From JBOGJI01 sp050747865 (GTDB taxonomy: Bacteria; Acidobacteriota; Thermoanaerobaculia; Multivoradales; JAHEKO01), in NCBI GenBank assembly GCA_050747865.1, contig JBOGJI010000285.1, forward strand, positions 1 to 40,187: a DNA stretch of 40,187 nucleotides, given 5' to 3'. The translations under genes were made by a program, and so were the position numbers. The notes under the pieces were generated by a model that saw only the letters and a list, made by a program, of their open reading frames with translations, ran no database searches and was not told the origin of the DNA. The first letter of the stretch is position 1. Every line of letters starts with the position of its first letter. This document shows positions 8,404-16,734 of the stretch, one piece after another.

Positions 8404-10584
8404 ATGGGTGACACAACCGCTACGCCTCAGCTCCTGCCGGGAGATGCCGCCGTGCTGGCGGCGCGGCTGGAGGGGGTGCTGGAAGCGTCCGGCCGGCGTG
8501 GCCTGGATGAGGAGGGCGCCCTCCAGCGCGTGGCCGACGGGCCCGGAGACGCGGACGCCCGCAGCCGAGCGCTCGACCGGCTGGTGGCGGAGGGGCGCGT
8601 CATCGAATACCGCGGACGGTTCTACGCCCCGCGCTTCACGGAGTGGCAGGTGGGCACGGTCCAGGCGCTGGCCCGTGGCGACGCCCTGTTGATCACCGGC
8701 GACGGCGGCGAGCCGGGGTACTTCGTGCGGGCGCGCAATCTGAACGGGGCGCTGGACCGCGATCTGGTGCTGGCGCGGCCGTTGCGGCGTGAGCGCCACG
8801 GTCGCGGGCGGCGGCTGCCCGAAGCGACGATCAGCCGCATCCTCACGGCCCGCGCCAAGATCCTGGTCGGGCGCCTGGAGTCCGATCGCGGGGGATCCCG
8901 CCTGGTGCCCTTCGATCCGCGCGAGCGGCTGGAGGTGGTGGTCGCCGGCAAGCCGCCGGTGGGGGAGAGGGACTACGTGGTCGTCGAGCTGGATCGCCGG
9001 CCGCGGGCGGACGGCCGCCTGGCGGCGAAGGTCGTGGAGGTGCTGGGCGACCCAGAAGAGCCGGGGGTCGACGTTGAGGTGGTGCTGCGCCACTTCGGCA
9101 TTCCCGAGCCGTTTCCCGACGCCGTGCTCGCCGCCGCGGATCGGTTCCCGGAGGATCCCGGCGAAGCGGAGTGGCAGGGCAGGGAGGACCTCCGCGACCA
9201 GGTCATCGTCACCATCGACGGCGCGAGCGCCCGCGACTTCGACGACGCCATCACGGTCGAGCGGACGGCCCGCGGCGGCTTCCGCCTTGGCGTGCACATC
9301 GCCGACGTCTCGCACTACGTGCGTGAGGGCTCGCCGCTGGACCTCGAGGCCTATCGCCGGGGGACCAGCGTCTACTACCCGGAGCGGGCCATCCCCATGT
9401 TGCCCGAGCGCCTGTCGAACGGGCTCTGCTCCCTGCGCCCCGACGTTCCCCGGCTCACCATGTCGGCGTTCCTCGATCTCGACGGGAACGGAGAGGTACG
9501 CCGTCGGCGCTTCGCGACGACCATCATCCGCTCGCACCGGCGGCTCACCTACGACGAGGTGCGCCGGATGCTCGAGGAGCCGGAGCCGGGCGACGAGGCG
9601 CAATACGGGGCCGTGTTGCCCATGCTGCGCCAGGCGGAGGAGCTGGCGAAGCTGCTGAACCGCCGGCGCGTCGAGCGCGGCTCGCTGGACTTCGACCTGC
9701 CGGAGGGGGACGTGGTGCTCGACTCGGACGGCACCATGGTGGGGGTGCTCCCCGGCGAGCGCCACATCGCCCACCGTATGATCGAGGAGTTCATGATCGC
9801 CGCCAACGAGGCGGTGGCCCAGGAGGTCGACGGCCATGAGTGCCCGGCCCTCTACCGCATCCACGAGCCGCCGGACCCGGAGCGGCTCGAGGAGCTGCGC
9901 GAGCTCTTGCGCACGTTCGGCATCCGGTTGCCGGAGGAGCTGGAGAGCCTGCACCCGAGCGCGTTGCAGGAGGCGCTGGAGCGGGTGGAGGGGCGCCCGG
10001 AGGAGGCGCTGGTGTCGACCCTGGTGCTGCGCTCGATGCAGCGGGCGGTCTACAGCCCCGAATGCCGCGGACACTACGCTCTGGCGAGTCGCTACTACTG
10101 CCACTTCACCTCGCCGATCCGGCGCTACCCGGACTTGCTGGTGCACCGGCAGTTGAAGCGCGTGCTGGCCGGCACCTGGCGCGAGGACTCGGAGCGTGAC
10201 CTGCTCGCTGAGCGCCTGCCCGCCATGGCACAGCAGACCAGCGACACCGAACGCCGTGCCGAGCGCTCGGAGCGGGAGCTCCTGCAGTGGAAGAAGGTGC
10301 GGCACCTGGCGCCGCGTGTCGGCGAGCGCTTCTCCGGCCAGATCACCGGGGTGCAGCCGTTCGGGCTGTTCGTGCAGCTCTCGGAGTACCTGGTGGACGG
10401 TCTGGTCCCGGTCGACTCGATGAGCGACGACTACTACGTCTACGAGCCGGAACAGCACCACCTGCTGGGCGAGCACACCGGCCGTCGCTTCCGCCTCGGC
10501 GACCCGGTGGACGTGGTCATGACCGGGGTCAACGAGCGCCAGCGCGGTCTCGTCCTGGCGCTGGCTTCGCTAGACTCGGAGTGA
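8404..10584 (+). CDS. rnr: Ribonuclease R
   Basis: 3'-5' exoribonuclease of the RNB family, 726 residues. Domain order: N-terminal winged helix-like region (about 1-75), cold-shock OB domains (about 80-235), RNB catalytic domain (about 250-580) with the metal-binding aspartates in DGASARDFDDAI and the stretch HIADVSHYVREGSPLD, YYPERAIPMLPERLSNGLCS and HYALASRYYCHFTSPIRRYPDL, and a C-terminal S1 domain (GERFSGQITGVQPFGLFVQL). It degrades structured RNA in the cytoplasm. The basic C-terminal tail of E. coli RNase R is absent. It is followed without a gap by the lipoprotein gene (TGATG). Confidence 0.96.
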   Translation: MGDTTATPQLLPGDAAVLAARLEGVLEASGRRGLDEEGALQRVADGPGDADARSRALDRLVAEGRVIEYRGRFYAPRFTEWQVGTVQALARGDALLITGDGGEPGYFVRARNLNGALDRDLVLARPLRRERHGRGRRLPEATISRILTARAKILVGRLESDRGGSRLVPFDPRERLEVVVAGKPPVGERDYVVVELDRRPRADGRLAAKVVEVLGDPEEPGVDVEVVLRHFGIPEPFPDAVLAAADRFPEDPGEAEWQGREDLRDQVIVTIDGASARDFDDAITVERTARGGFRLGVHIADVSHYVREGSPLDLEAYRRGTSVYYPERAIPMLPERLSNGLCSLRPDVPRLTMSAFLDLDGNGEVRRRRFATTIIRSHRRLTYDEVRRMLEEPEPGDEAQYGAVLPMLRQAEELAKLLNRRRVERGSLDFDLPEGDVVLDSDGTMVGVLPGERHIAHRMIEEFMIAANEAVAQEVDGHECPALYRIHEPPDPERLEELRELLRTFGIRLPEELESLHPSALQEALERVEGRPEEALVSTLVLRSMQRAVYSPECRGHYALASRYYCHFTSPIRRYPDLLVHRQLKRVLAGTWREDSERDLLAERLPAMAQQTSDTERRAERSERELLQWKKVRHLAPRVGERFSGQITGVQPFGLFVQLSEYLVDGLVPVDSMSDDYYVYEPEQHHLLGEHTGRRFRLGDPVDVVMTGVNERQRGLVLALASLDSE

Positions 10585-11072
10585 TGCGACGCATGCGCAC
10601 CGGGCGACTCGCTCCGATCCGGCTCCTCCTGATGGCCGCGGCGGTCCTGTGCGCTGCCGGATGTCAAGGCTCCGTGGAGAGCCAGGGGGAGGAGCGTGGG
10701 GAGATCGAGGCGCTGCTGCGCGCCTACTTGCCCAAGCTGGGGGAGGCCTACGCCACGCTCGACGCCGAGGTGTTGCGCCCGCATGCGGTGAACCGGGAGA
10801 TCGCCACCGTCCAGGCGCGCATCGACGACCTGACGCGCCAGGGCCGCCAGCTGAGGGCCGAGCTCAAGAGCGTGACGGTGGAGGAGCTCGAGATCCTGCG
10901 CAGCCTGAACGCCCACGTCACGACGCACGAGGTCTGGAACCTGCGGGTGTTTGCGCTCGGCACCGACTCCCAGCTGAGAGAGGAGCTCGGGCAGGTCAAC
11001 CGCGTCAGCTACCAGCTCGCCAAGCGCGAGGGCCGCTGGCAGGTCCTCTACCGGGAGATCCGGCGGCAATAG
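10584..11072 (+). CDS. Putative lipoprotein
   Basis: 162 residues from an ATG overlapping the rnr stop (a second ATG lies nine bases later). A basic start, the hydrophobic stretch LLLMAAAVLCAAGC and the Cys give a clear lipobox (CAAGC-QG), so a mature lipoprotein starts near residue 31. The rest is helical and then ends in a strand-rich domain (THEVWNLRVFALG, then YQLAKREGRWQVLYREIR) reminiscent of SnoaL/IMS-like alpha+beta domains, in which the final strands read 'W.V..I'. No family can be named with certainty. Between rnr and der it is probably cotranscribed, though a role in RNA metabolism is not implied. Confidence 0.75.
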   Translation: MRRMRTGRLAPIRLLLMAAAVLCAAGCQGSVESQGEERGEIEALLRAYLPKLGEAYATLDAEVLRPHAVNREIATVQARIDDLTRQGRQLRAELKSVTVEELEILRSLNAHVTTHEVWNLRVFALGTDSQLREELGQVNRVSYQLAKREGRWQVLYREIRRQ

Positions 11073-11103
11073 TCGCACGCGCCTTGGTGGCGACACACGA
11101 GCC

Positions 11104-12444
11104 ATGCCTCCCGAGACCCCGCCGTCCGTGCGTCCCACGGTGGCCATCGTCGGCCGCCCCAACGTCGGCAAGTCGACGCTGTTCAATCGCCTGACGGGCC
11201 GGCGCCAGGCCATCGTCCACGATCAGCCGGGCGTCACCCGCGATCGCCTCGCGGCCGTGGCCGAGCTGGCGCCCGATGCCTCGGTCCATCTCATCGACAC
11301 CGGCGGCCTGGTGCCGGACGGCGACGACCCGCTCGGTCTCAATCGCCAGGTGCTGTTCGCCGTGGAGGAGAGCGACCTGCTGCTCTTCGTGGTGGACGGC
11401 AAGGAGGGGCTGCTGCCGGCCGACGAGCAGGTCTGGGAGCGCCTGCGCCGCCAGGGCCGGCCCGCCATCCTGGTGGTCAACAAGGCGGACACCAGGCGGG
11501 CCGAGGAGAGCTACCTGGAGTTCTACCGTCTGGGTCTGGCGCCGCAGCTGCTGGTCTCCAGCGAGCACGGGCTGGGCATCGCGGCGCTGCGCGAGGCGAT
11601 CCTCGAGCGTCTGCCACCGCGGTTTTCAGAGAGCGCCGGCCCCGCGGCGCTCGATCCCGAAACTCCTCCGGTAGCCATCGTCGGCCGTCCGAACGTCGGC
11701 AAGTCGTCCCTGCTCAATCGGCTCGTGGGCAGCGAGCGCTCGCTGGTTTCCGAGACCGCGGGCACGACGCGCGATCCAGTGGACACTCTGGTCGAGCACG
11801 ACGGCCACCGCTTCCTGCTGGTGGACACCGCCGGCATCCGCCGCCGCGCCAAGGTGCACGACGCGCCGGAGGAGCTGGCGGTGATGATGGCCCGCCGGCA
11901 GCTCGAGCGCGCCCAGCTCGCCGTCCTCGTGGTCGACGCCGACGCGGGGATCATGGGCGGCGACATGGCGGTTGCCGGGGCCGCCTGGGAGCAGGGCCGC
12001 GGCGTCCTGGTGGCGGTCAACAAGTGGGACCTGCTGGATGCCGACCGCCGGGAGCGCCTGGAGAAGGACTGGCCCCGCCTCGCCTCCCTGCTGGCCGATC
12101 CCCTGCGGCTCAACGTGTCGGCGCACACGGGGCGTGGCGTCGCCGGATTGCTACCCGCGCTCGCGCAGCTCCACGCCGCCTACCGGATGCAGCTCGACAC
12201 CGGCGAGCTGAACCGCATGTTCGAGCGCGCCGTCGCCCGTCACCACGCCCCGAGCGACCGGGGCCGGCCGTGGAGGATGTATTACGCCACCCAGGTGGCC
12301 ACCGGCCCGCCCACCTTCATGCTCTTCGCCAATCGCACGCTGCCGCGATCCTCGTCCTACCGGCGGTACCTGGAGAACCAGATCCGGACCCACCTGCAGG
12401 CGCCCGGAGTCCCCATCCGCCTGGTCATCCGCAAGCGGGGTTGA
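11104..12444 (+). CDS. der: Ribosome biogenesis GTPase Der
   Basis: Essential double GTPase for 50S assembly (446 residues). Two G domains are visible: G1 motifs GRPNVGKST near residue 20 and GRPNVGKSS near residue 198, G3 DTGG and DTAGIRRRAK, G4 NKAD and NKWD. A C-terminal KH-like domain follows (RPWRMYYATQVATGPPTFML, residues ~385-446, with FANRTLPRSSSYRRYLENQIR). It starts about 30 bases after the lipoprotein gene. Complete and ordinary. Confidence 0.97.
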   Translation: MPPETPPSVRPTVAIVGRPNVGKSTLFNRLTGRRQAIVHDQPGVTRDRLAAVAELAPDASVHLIDTGGLVPDGDDPLGLNRQVLFAVEESDLLLFVVDGKEGLLPADEQVWERLRRQGRPAILVVNKADTRRAEESYLEFYRLGLAPQLLVSSEHGLGIAALREAILERLPPRFSESAGPAALDPETPPVAIVGRPNVGKSSLLNRLVGSERSLVSETAGTTRDPVDTLVEHDGHRFLLVDTAGIRRRAKVHDAPEELAVMMARRQLERAQLAVLVVDADAGIMGGDMAVAGAAWEQGRGVLVAVNKWDLLDADRRERLEKDWPRLASLLADPLRLNVSAHTGRGVAGLLPALAQLHAAYRMQLDTGELNRMFERAVARHHAPSDRGRPWRMYYATQVATGPPTFMLFANRTLPRSSSYRRYLENQIRTHLQAPGVPIRLVIRKRG

Positions 12445-12453
12445 CGGGTGCGT

Positions 12454-12474
12454 CTTTCAAGTGTTGCTTGAAGG
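12454..12474. promoter_or_regulatory. Dyad ahead of the MerR gene, possible operator
   Basis: CTTTCAAG (12454-12461) and CTTGAAGG (12467-12474) form an eight-pair dyad (one G-T) around TGTTG. It ends 35 bases before the MerR-type start codon. MerR-family operators, such as the SoxR site, are dyads of the CTCAAG-CTTGAG type, so autoregulation is plausible. It could equally be an RNA hairpin; there is no U run, so it does not look like a terminator of der. Confidence 0.45.
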
Positions 12475-12508
12475 TTCGCATCGGCGTAACATCGAGGTGG
12501 AGGAGCCC

Positions 12509-12976
12509 ATGAGCAAGGAGAAGACCTACCGAATCGGCGACGCCTGCAAGCAGCTCGACATCCAGCCCTATGTGCTGCGCTACTGGGAGACCGAGTTCCC
12601 GCCGCTGTCTCCCGACAAGAGCAAGGCCGGCCAGCGCCTCTACACGGAGGCCGATCTGGCAGTGATCCGTCGCATCAAGGAGCTCCTCTACGACGAGGGC
12701 TACACGATCGCCGGTGCCAAGAAGAAGCTGGAGACCGAGCTGGCCTCCGGCGGCCCGGCCAAGCCGGCGCCCAGACCCGCCGAGAAGCCCGCGAAGCCGC
12801 CCGCGACTCCCGCCCGCCGAGCCGCCGCCAAGCCGACACCGAAGACCGATGAGGCCGCGGACGCGGAGGCGGTGGCGCAAGTGCAAGAGCTCGAGGACCA
12901 GCAACGGAAGATGCGCAACGGGGTGGAGAAGGTCCTCGGCGAGGCGCGAGCCCTCTTGGAGTCCCTGGCACCATAG
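12509..12976 (+). CDS. MerR-family transcriptional regulator
   Basis: 155 residues. The N-terminal winged helix (residues ~5-75) shows the MerR signature YRIGDACKQLDIQPYVLRYW followed by ETEFPPLSPDKSKAGQRLYT, and a helix KELLYDEGYTIAGAKKKLE. A Lys/Pro/Ala-rich low-complexity linker (about 80-120) leads to a short coiled-coil dimerisation helix (QVQELEDQQRKMRNGVEKVL). There is no effector-binding domain and no conserved metal-binding cysteines, as in the stand-alone MerR proteins often found beside ihfA or tRNA genes. The ATG at 12509 is preferred because GAGGTGGAGG precedes it and the family N-terminus follows. Confidence 0.9.
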   Translation: MSKEKTYRIGDACKQLDIQPYVLRYWETEFPPLSPDKSKAGQRLYTEADLAVIRRIKELLYDEGYTIAGAKKKLETELASGGPAKPAPRPAEKPAKPPATPARRAAAKPTPKTDEAADAEAVAQVQELEDQQRKMRNGVEKVLGEARALLESLAP

Positions 12977-13051
12977 CCGTCTCGGACACGGCGCTTGGAC
13001 ACGGCGTGCTTGCTCCCCGTGGGAGCACCGCGGTACGATCTCAAGAGTCCT

Positions 13052-13210
13052 TTGGCCCAGAAGAAGAACCGGATACCGGTCCCGAGGGAGGCGGCCGCTC
13101 GCGTGCTGTGGGCCTCGAACCGCACGTGTTGTGTTTGCTGGAAGTCGGGCTATTCGGTCCAGATTCACCATATCGACGAGGACCCGAGCAACAACGACGA
13201 GGACAACTTG
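13052..13210 (+). pseudogene. HNH endonuclease, N-terminal remnant
   Basis: The frame reads KNRIPVPREAAARVLWASNR, then TCCVCWKSGYSVQIHHIDED and PSNNDEDNL: the first half of a beta-beta-alpha HNH nuclease with the first Cys-x2-Cys knuckle and the conserved HHID. After DNL, where family members continue with 'AVLC..CH', the similarity stops and the frame becomes STRTATLETQ, ending at 13303. The second zinc knuckle and catalytic end are lost, so this is a truncated gene. It has no ATG; a TTG at 13052 or further upstream would be needed. Confidence 0.55.
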
Positions 13211-13464
13211 TCTACCCGGACGGCCACTTTGGAGACCCAGGACCAGAGGCCTACTTCGAGCAACGAGCGCGCGAATTGGGGGAGTGGCACTGGACGCTTC
13301 TAGTGCAGGACGATCCTCCGGGTACCCTGTGGGCGATCGTCGTTGGTGGAGAGGTTGGCCGCGAGCTGGAACGGATGATTGTGCAAATGGTGTCGGCGCT
13401 CACATGGGGTCGCAGCGGGTTCAGCTTCAACGCGTGGCGCGAGGAGTGGGAACGGGCAGCGTGA
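13204..13464 (+). pseudogene. 3' fragment of an unrecognised gene fused to the HNH remnant
   Basis: Another frame becomes protein-like just where the HNH similarity ends: GPEAYFEQRARELGEWHWTL, LVQDDPPGTLWAIVVGGEVG, RELERMIVQMVSALTWGRSG and FSFNAWREEWERAA before a TGA at 13464. Even composition, acidic/aromatic balance and third-position G+C suggest real coding, but it has no start of its own. It is probably the C-terminus of a deleted gene, joined to the HNH remnant near 13205. The family is not recognised. Confidence 0.4.
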
Positions 13465-13475
13465 CACCTCAGACG

Positions 13476-13781
13476 TCAGCCCGTTGCCGAGTACGCGACC
13501 CAGAACGCAGCGCCGCGCTCCAGTTTGGTGTTTCGCCCGGACTCGATCCGCAGCTTGAACCCCTCCGGCGTTGCGTCCTCGCCGTGGACCGCCACCATCT
13601 TGTGGCCCGGCTGTTCCCACTCAACCTTCGAGAGGCCAACCACCACCGTCGGCGCGTCCGTGAAGGCCCGCTTGAACGGAACGTCGACCGTCGAGGTCCG
13701 GGGATTGAGATCGTAGTGGGGCCAGTCGGGATCGCGAGATCCACGCCGGCCGGTCTCGACGCGTCCGCTCTCGATACGCAT
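13476..13781 (-). CDS. H-type lectin domain protein
   Basis: 101 residues forming a single H-type lectin-like domain (discoidin/Helix pomatia agglutinin family): STVDVPFKRAFTDAPTVVVG, then LSKVEWEQPGHKMVAVHGED and TPEGFKLRIESGRNTKLERG, and the final strand AAFWVAYSATG. In this fold the strands 'V.F...F...P.V.VGL' and 'GF.L.I' build a six-stranded barrel that binds GalNAc-type sugars as trimers. No signal peptide is visible with the ATG at 13781, which is clearly marked by GGAGGTGAGACG. Role unknown. It sits in an accessory stretch between remnants and a tRNA. Confidence 0.8.
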   Translation of the reverse strand: MRIESGRVETGRRGSRDPDWPHYDLNPRTSTVDVPFKRAFTDAPTVVVGLSKVEWEQPGHKMVAVHGEDATPEGFKLRIESGRNTKLERGAAFWVAYSATG

Positions 13782-13982
13782 CGTCTCACCTCCGTGGTCG
13801 GTCTCTGGCGCCGAGCCTATCGCGCCGCTGGGGCGCGGCGGTATAGACTCCGTCACCGTGATGGTGGCGACGGCGACGCGACCGCGACTCTTGCGCCCGT
13901 CGTGCAACGCCCGGATCGCGGCCGAGGCGCCCGAGACCCAGGCCGTCGCAAGTGTCACCATCCACGAGAGTTAGATACCGGT

Positions 13983-14059
13983 CGGGACGTGGCGCAGCCT
14001 GGTAGCGTACCTGAATGGGGTTCAGGGGGTCCCGGGTTCAAATCCCGGCGTCCCGACCA
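13983..14059 (+). tRNA. tRNA-Pro (anticodon GGG)
   Basis: Acceptor CGGGACG (13983-13989) pairs with CGTCCCG (14049-14055), then A and an encoded CCA (14057-14059). The anticodon stem CCTGA/TCAGG encloses ATGGGGT, giving anticodon GGG, and the T arm CCGGG-TTCAAAT-CCCGG is standard. Total 77 bases including CCA. Confidence 0.95.
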
Positions 14060-14105
14060 ACTTCCGACACCCACTCGCGATAGGGAGAGGTGAGATTCGA
14101 TCGCC

Positions 14106-14380
14106 GTACCGGAGGCCCTGAGCGCTTCCACCCCTGACCGTCTCGGCTTCACGACGCCCTGGCGCCACGAGGAAGACGGCAGGCTGCTCGTCGCACAAGT
14201 GGACCGGCAGGGCTGCGCCCTCATCCTGTCTTGCCAGTGGCCCGAGAAGATCGGCAAAGGGCTGATGTTCATCTCCTTCAACGTCGAGCCCTTCTCGCGC
14301 GAGGCTGAGATCGAGGCCCTCGACGCGCTGCGCTCAATGCACCCTACTGCACCTCGCGGCCCGAGTGTGGCGGGCCATGA
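14106..14380 (+). pseudogene. Orphan coding fragment downstream of tRNA-Pro
   Basis: An open frame without a usable start codon: VPEALSASTPDRLGFTTPWR, then HEEDGRLLVAQVDRQGCALI and LSCQWPEKIGKGLMFISFNV. The frame has an upstream stop at 14091-14093 and no ATG, GTG or TTG before GTG 14196, deep in the protein-like part. It continues into the next, oppositely oriented gene without ending naturally. The amino-acid run looks genuinely coding, so a fragment cut at both ends is the best reading. Family not recognised. Confidence 0.4.
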
Positions 14381-14659
14381 CTATGGAGTTCCCAGGTACT
14401 GGCGGAGAGCCTTGCGAATGACGCTGGATACCGTCTCGTCGTCCTCCTGCGCTCTACGAGTCAGGGCCTCGCGCAACTCGGGATCCAGTCGCACGGATTC
14501 GACACTCGACCGTCCCGATCCTGTCGGCGGACGACCTCGGCGACGGCGCAGCATCTCGTCAACGTCATAGCCTGCCTCGGCGCGATCGGCGAGCTCCCTC
14601 ACCAGCTCGTCGGTGATGGCCACCCCGCTTGCCGTCTTGCCGTAGCTCTTCTTACCCAT
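14381..14659 (-). CDS. Ribbon-helix-helix (CopG-like) protein, probable antitoxin
   Basis: 92 residues. The C-terminal ~45 residues (SSVESVRLDPELREALTRRA, then QEDDETVSSVIRKALRQYL) form a ribbon-helix-helix DNA-binding domain: the strand VESVRLDPEL followed by two helices. The N-terminal half (GKTASGVAITDELVRELADR, then AEAGYDVDEMLRRRRGRPP) is typical of a family of CopG-like antitoxins. GGAGGT lies directly before the ATG. No intact toxin is adjacent; a possible C-terminal toxin remnant lies just upstream (14676-14780, minus strand). Confidence 0.8.
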   Translation of the reverse strand: MGKKSYGKTASGVAITDELVRELADRAEAGYDVDEMLRRRRGRPPTGSGRSSVESVRLDPELREALTRRAQEDDETVSSVIRKALRQYLGTP

Positions 14660-14799
14660 CGACCTCCAGGAGATTTCAGCTGCGAGCCGACCCGAGGTAG
14701 AGTCGGGTGTCGTCGGCCAAGTCCTCGATGGTCAAAGTCTGCGTCGGCGGCGAGCGTACGGGTGACGCGAGGCGAGCCGCGGCATCACCCGAGCTCGAC

Positions 14800-15477
14800 G
14801 TGAGGTCTAGCTTGCGCGATTCACCTCAAAGCTGGCGTGATCGTTGGCTTGCCGGCCTCGGTGTGCTGGCGGCGCGGATCTGGGTGTGGGTGGTGCGGCG
14901 GAGCTGCCGGTTCGAGGTGGTGGTGGGGGAGGAGCCGGGGCCGGGGGCGCCGCGGGTGATCGCGTTCTGGCACGAGCACACGCTGCTGGCCTCGACGTTG
15001 ATCCGGCATCGGTTGGTGCCGCAGGGGATTCCCATGGCGGTGTTGGCGAGCCGGTCGAGGGACGGGGAGCTGCCAGCCGGGATCGCGCGGGCGTGGGGGA
15101 TTGCGCCGGTGCGCGGATCCAGCTCGCGGGGCGGGGTGGAGGGGCTGCGCGGGTTGCTGCGCCAGGTGCGCGCGGGAGCCTGGCCGATCATCGCCCCGGA
15201 CGGACCTCGCGGTCCACGGCGGCAGAGCCAAGCGGGCGCGGTGGCGATCGCGCAGATGGCGGGGATCCCGGTGCAGACGCTGTCGCTGGTGGCCGACGGG
15301 GCCTGGCGGCTGGGCTCGTGGGACCGGCTGGTGGTGCCGAAGCCGTTCCGCCGCGTTCGCGTGGCCTGGGGGGAGCCTCTGCCGCCGCCCGAGCGCGGGC
15401 GCGAAAACCTGGAGCGGGCGGCGGAGGCCACCGGCTCGGCGCTGGAGCGGCTCCGGGAGTCGTTGGAGGATCTATAG
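14800..15477 (+). CDS. DUF374 lysophospholipid acyltransferase-family protein
   Basis: Family related to lipid A and glycerophospholipid acyltransferases, thought to act on lipids at the inner membrane; the exact substrate is unknown. From a GTG at 14800 it has 225 residues, the usual size. It shows a hydrophobic N-terminal helix (WLAGLGVLAARIWVWVV), the block VIAFWHEHTLLAS that corresponds to the H-x4-D-like active-site region, the basic stretch SRSRDGEL, and the family hallmark APDGPRGPRRQSQAGAVAIA. Reading can be extended to an ATG at 14707, but those 31 residues look non-coding. It ends one base before the methyltransferase start, so they are cotranscribed. Confidence 0.88.
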   Translation: MRSSLRDSPQSWRDRWLAGLGVLAARIWVWVVRRSCRFEVVVGEEPGPGAPRVIAFWHEHTLLASTLIRHRLVPQGIPMAVLASRSRDGELPAGIARAWGIAPVRGSSSRGGVEGLRGLLRQVRAGAWPIIAPDGPRGPRRQSQAGAVAIAQMAGIPVQTLSLVADGAWRLGSWDRLVVPKPFRRVRVAWGEPLPPPERGRENLERAAEATGSALERLRESLEDL

Positions 15478-16734
15478 TTGCCCGCCATGGGCGGATTCTC
15501 CTGCCGCTTTTGCGGCGCCCCGCTGACCGAGACGGTCGCCGACCTGGGACTGTCGCCGCCGGCGAACGCCTACGTGCCGCTCGAGAAGGCGCACCTGCCC
15601 GAAGCCTTCTACCCGCTGCACGTCTACGTCTGCGGCTCCTGTTTCCTGGTGCAGCTCCCGGAGGTCCTGAGGCCGGAGGAGATCTTCAGCGACTACGCCT
15701 ACTTCTCGTCCTATTCGCGCACCTGGCTGGAGCACGCCCGCAACTACGTCGAGTCGATGATCGACCGCTTCGGGTTCGACGCCGGGTCGCAGGTGGTGGA
15801 GGTGGCGAGCAACGATGGTTACCTCTTGCGCTTCTTCCGGGACCGCGGCGTGCCGGTGCTCGGCATCGAGCCGGCGGCCAATGTCGCGCATGCGGCGCAG
15901 GAGGCGGGCATCCCGACGCGCGTCTGCTTCTTCGGCGAAGACACGGCGCGCCGGCTCGTGGCGGAAGGGGCACGGGCCGATCTGCTGCTCGGCAACAACG
16001 TGCTGGCGCACGTGCCCGACCTCAACGGATTCGTCGCCGGCCTGAAGGTCCTGCTCGCCGAGCACGGCGTCCTGACCATGGAGTTCCCGCACCTGATGCG
16101 GCTGATAGACGGCAACGAGTTCGACACCATCTACCACGAGCACTACTCGTATCTCGCGCTGGGCGCGGTGCGAAGGGTCTTCGAGCACCACGGGCTGGAG
16201 CTGTTCGACGTCGAAGAGCTGCGCACTCACGGGGGTTCGCTGCGCGTCTACGCGCGGCACGCGGGGGAAGACGCTGCCGGCGATTCCGTCGCCGGTCGCC
16301 AGAGGGTGGCCGAGCTGCTGGCGCGCGAAGACGCGTTCGGGCTTGCAGATCTGTCGACCTATCGCGCCTTCGGCGACCGGGTGCGGGCGACCAAGCGCAA
16401 GCTCCTGAGCTTCTTGGTGGACGCGAAAGCGGAGGGCAAGCGCATCGTCGGCTACGGCGCCCCGGCGAAGGGGAACACGCTGCTCAACTACTGCGGGATC
16501 GGCCACGATTTCCTCGACTACACGGTCGATCTCTCGCCGCACAAGCAGGGGCATCTGCTCCCCGGGACGCGCATTCCCATCCATCCGCCCGAACGCATCT
16601 TCGAGACGCGCCCGCACTTCATTCTCATCCTGCCGTGGAACTTGAAGGACGAGATCGTCGAGCAGCTGGCGGGGGTGCGGGAGTGGGGGGGGCGTTTCGT
16701 GGTCGCAATCCCCGAGGTGCAGGTGTTGGCGTGA
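15478..16734 (+). CDS. SAM-dependent sugar C-methyltransferase
   Basis: 418 residues of the TylCIII/NovU-type C-methyltransferase family, which methylates carbon 3 of NDP-4-keto-deoxysugars. N-terminal zinc site: CRFCGAPL near residue 9 and CGSCFLVQL near residue 58. SAM-binding core: VVEVASNDGYLLRFFRDRGV with NNVLAHVPDL downstream. The C-terminal domain (about 280-418) has GYGAPAKGNTLLNYCGIG, typical of this family. A TTG at 15478 is well placed after GGAGGA (15465-15470); an ATG at 15487 is the alternative, with TATAGT eight bases before it as a possible own promoter. Its stop overlaps the epimerase start. Confidence 0.92.
   Translation: MPAMGGFSCRFCGAPLTETVADLGLSPPANAYVPLEKAHLPEAFYPLHVYVCGSCFLVQLPEVLRPEEIFSDYAYFSSYSRTWLEHARNYVESMIDRFGFDAGSQVVEVASNDGYLLRFFRDRGVPVLGIEPAANVAHAAQEAGIPTRVCFFGEDTARRLVAEGARADLLLGNNVLAHVPDLNGFVAGLKVLLAEHGVLTMEFPHLMRLIDGNEFDTIYHEHYSYLALGAVRRVFEHHGLELFDVEELRTHGGSLRVYARHAGEDAAGDSVAGRQRVAELLAREDAFGLADLSTYRAFGDRVRATKRKLLSFLVDAKAEGKRIVGYGAPAKGNTLLNYCGIGHDFLDYTVDLSPHKQGHLLPGTRIPIHPPERIFETRPHFILILPWNLKDEIVEQLAGVREWGGRFVVAIPEVQVLA

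Noticed and set aside
8254..10476. A 740-codon open frame on the minus strand.
   Set aside because: It is antisense to rnr, has no domain-like sequence (His/Gln/Arg-rich), and arises because G+C-rich third positions suppress stop codons in the opposite frame.
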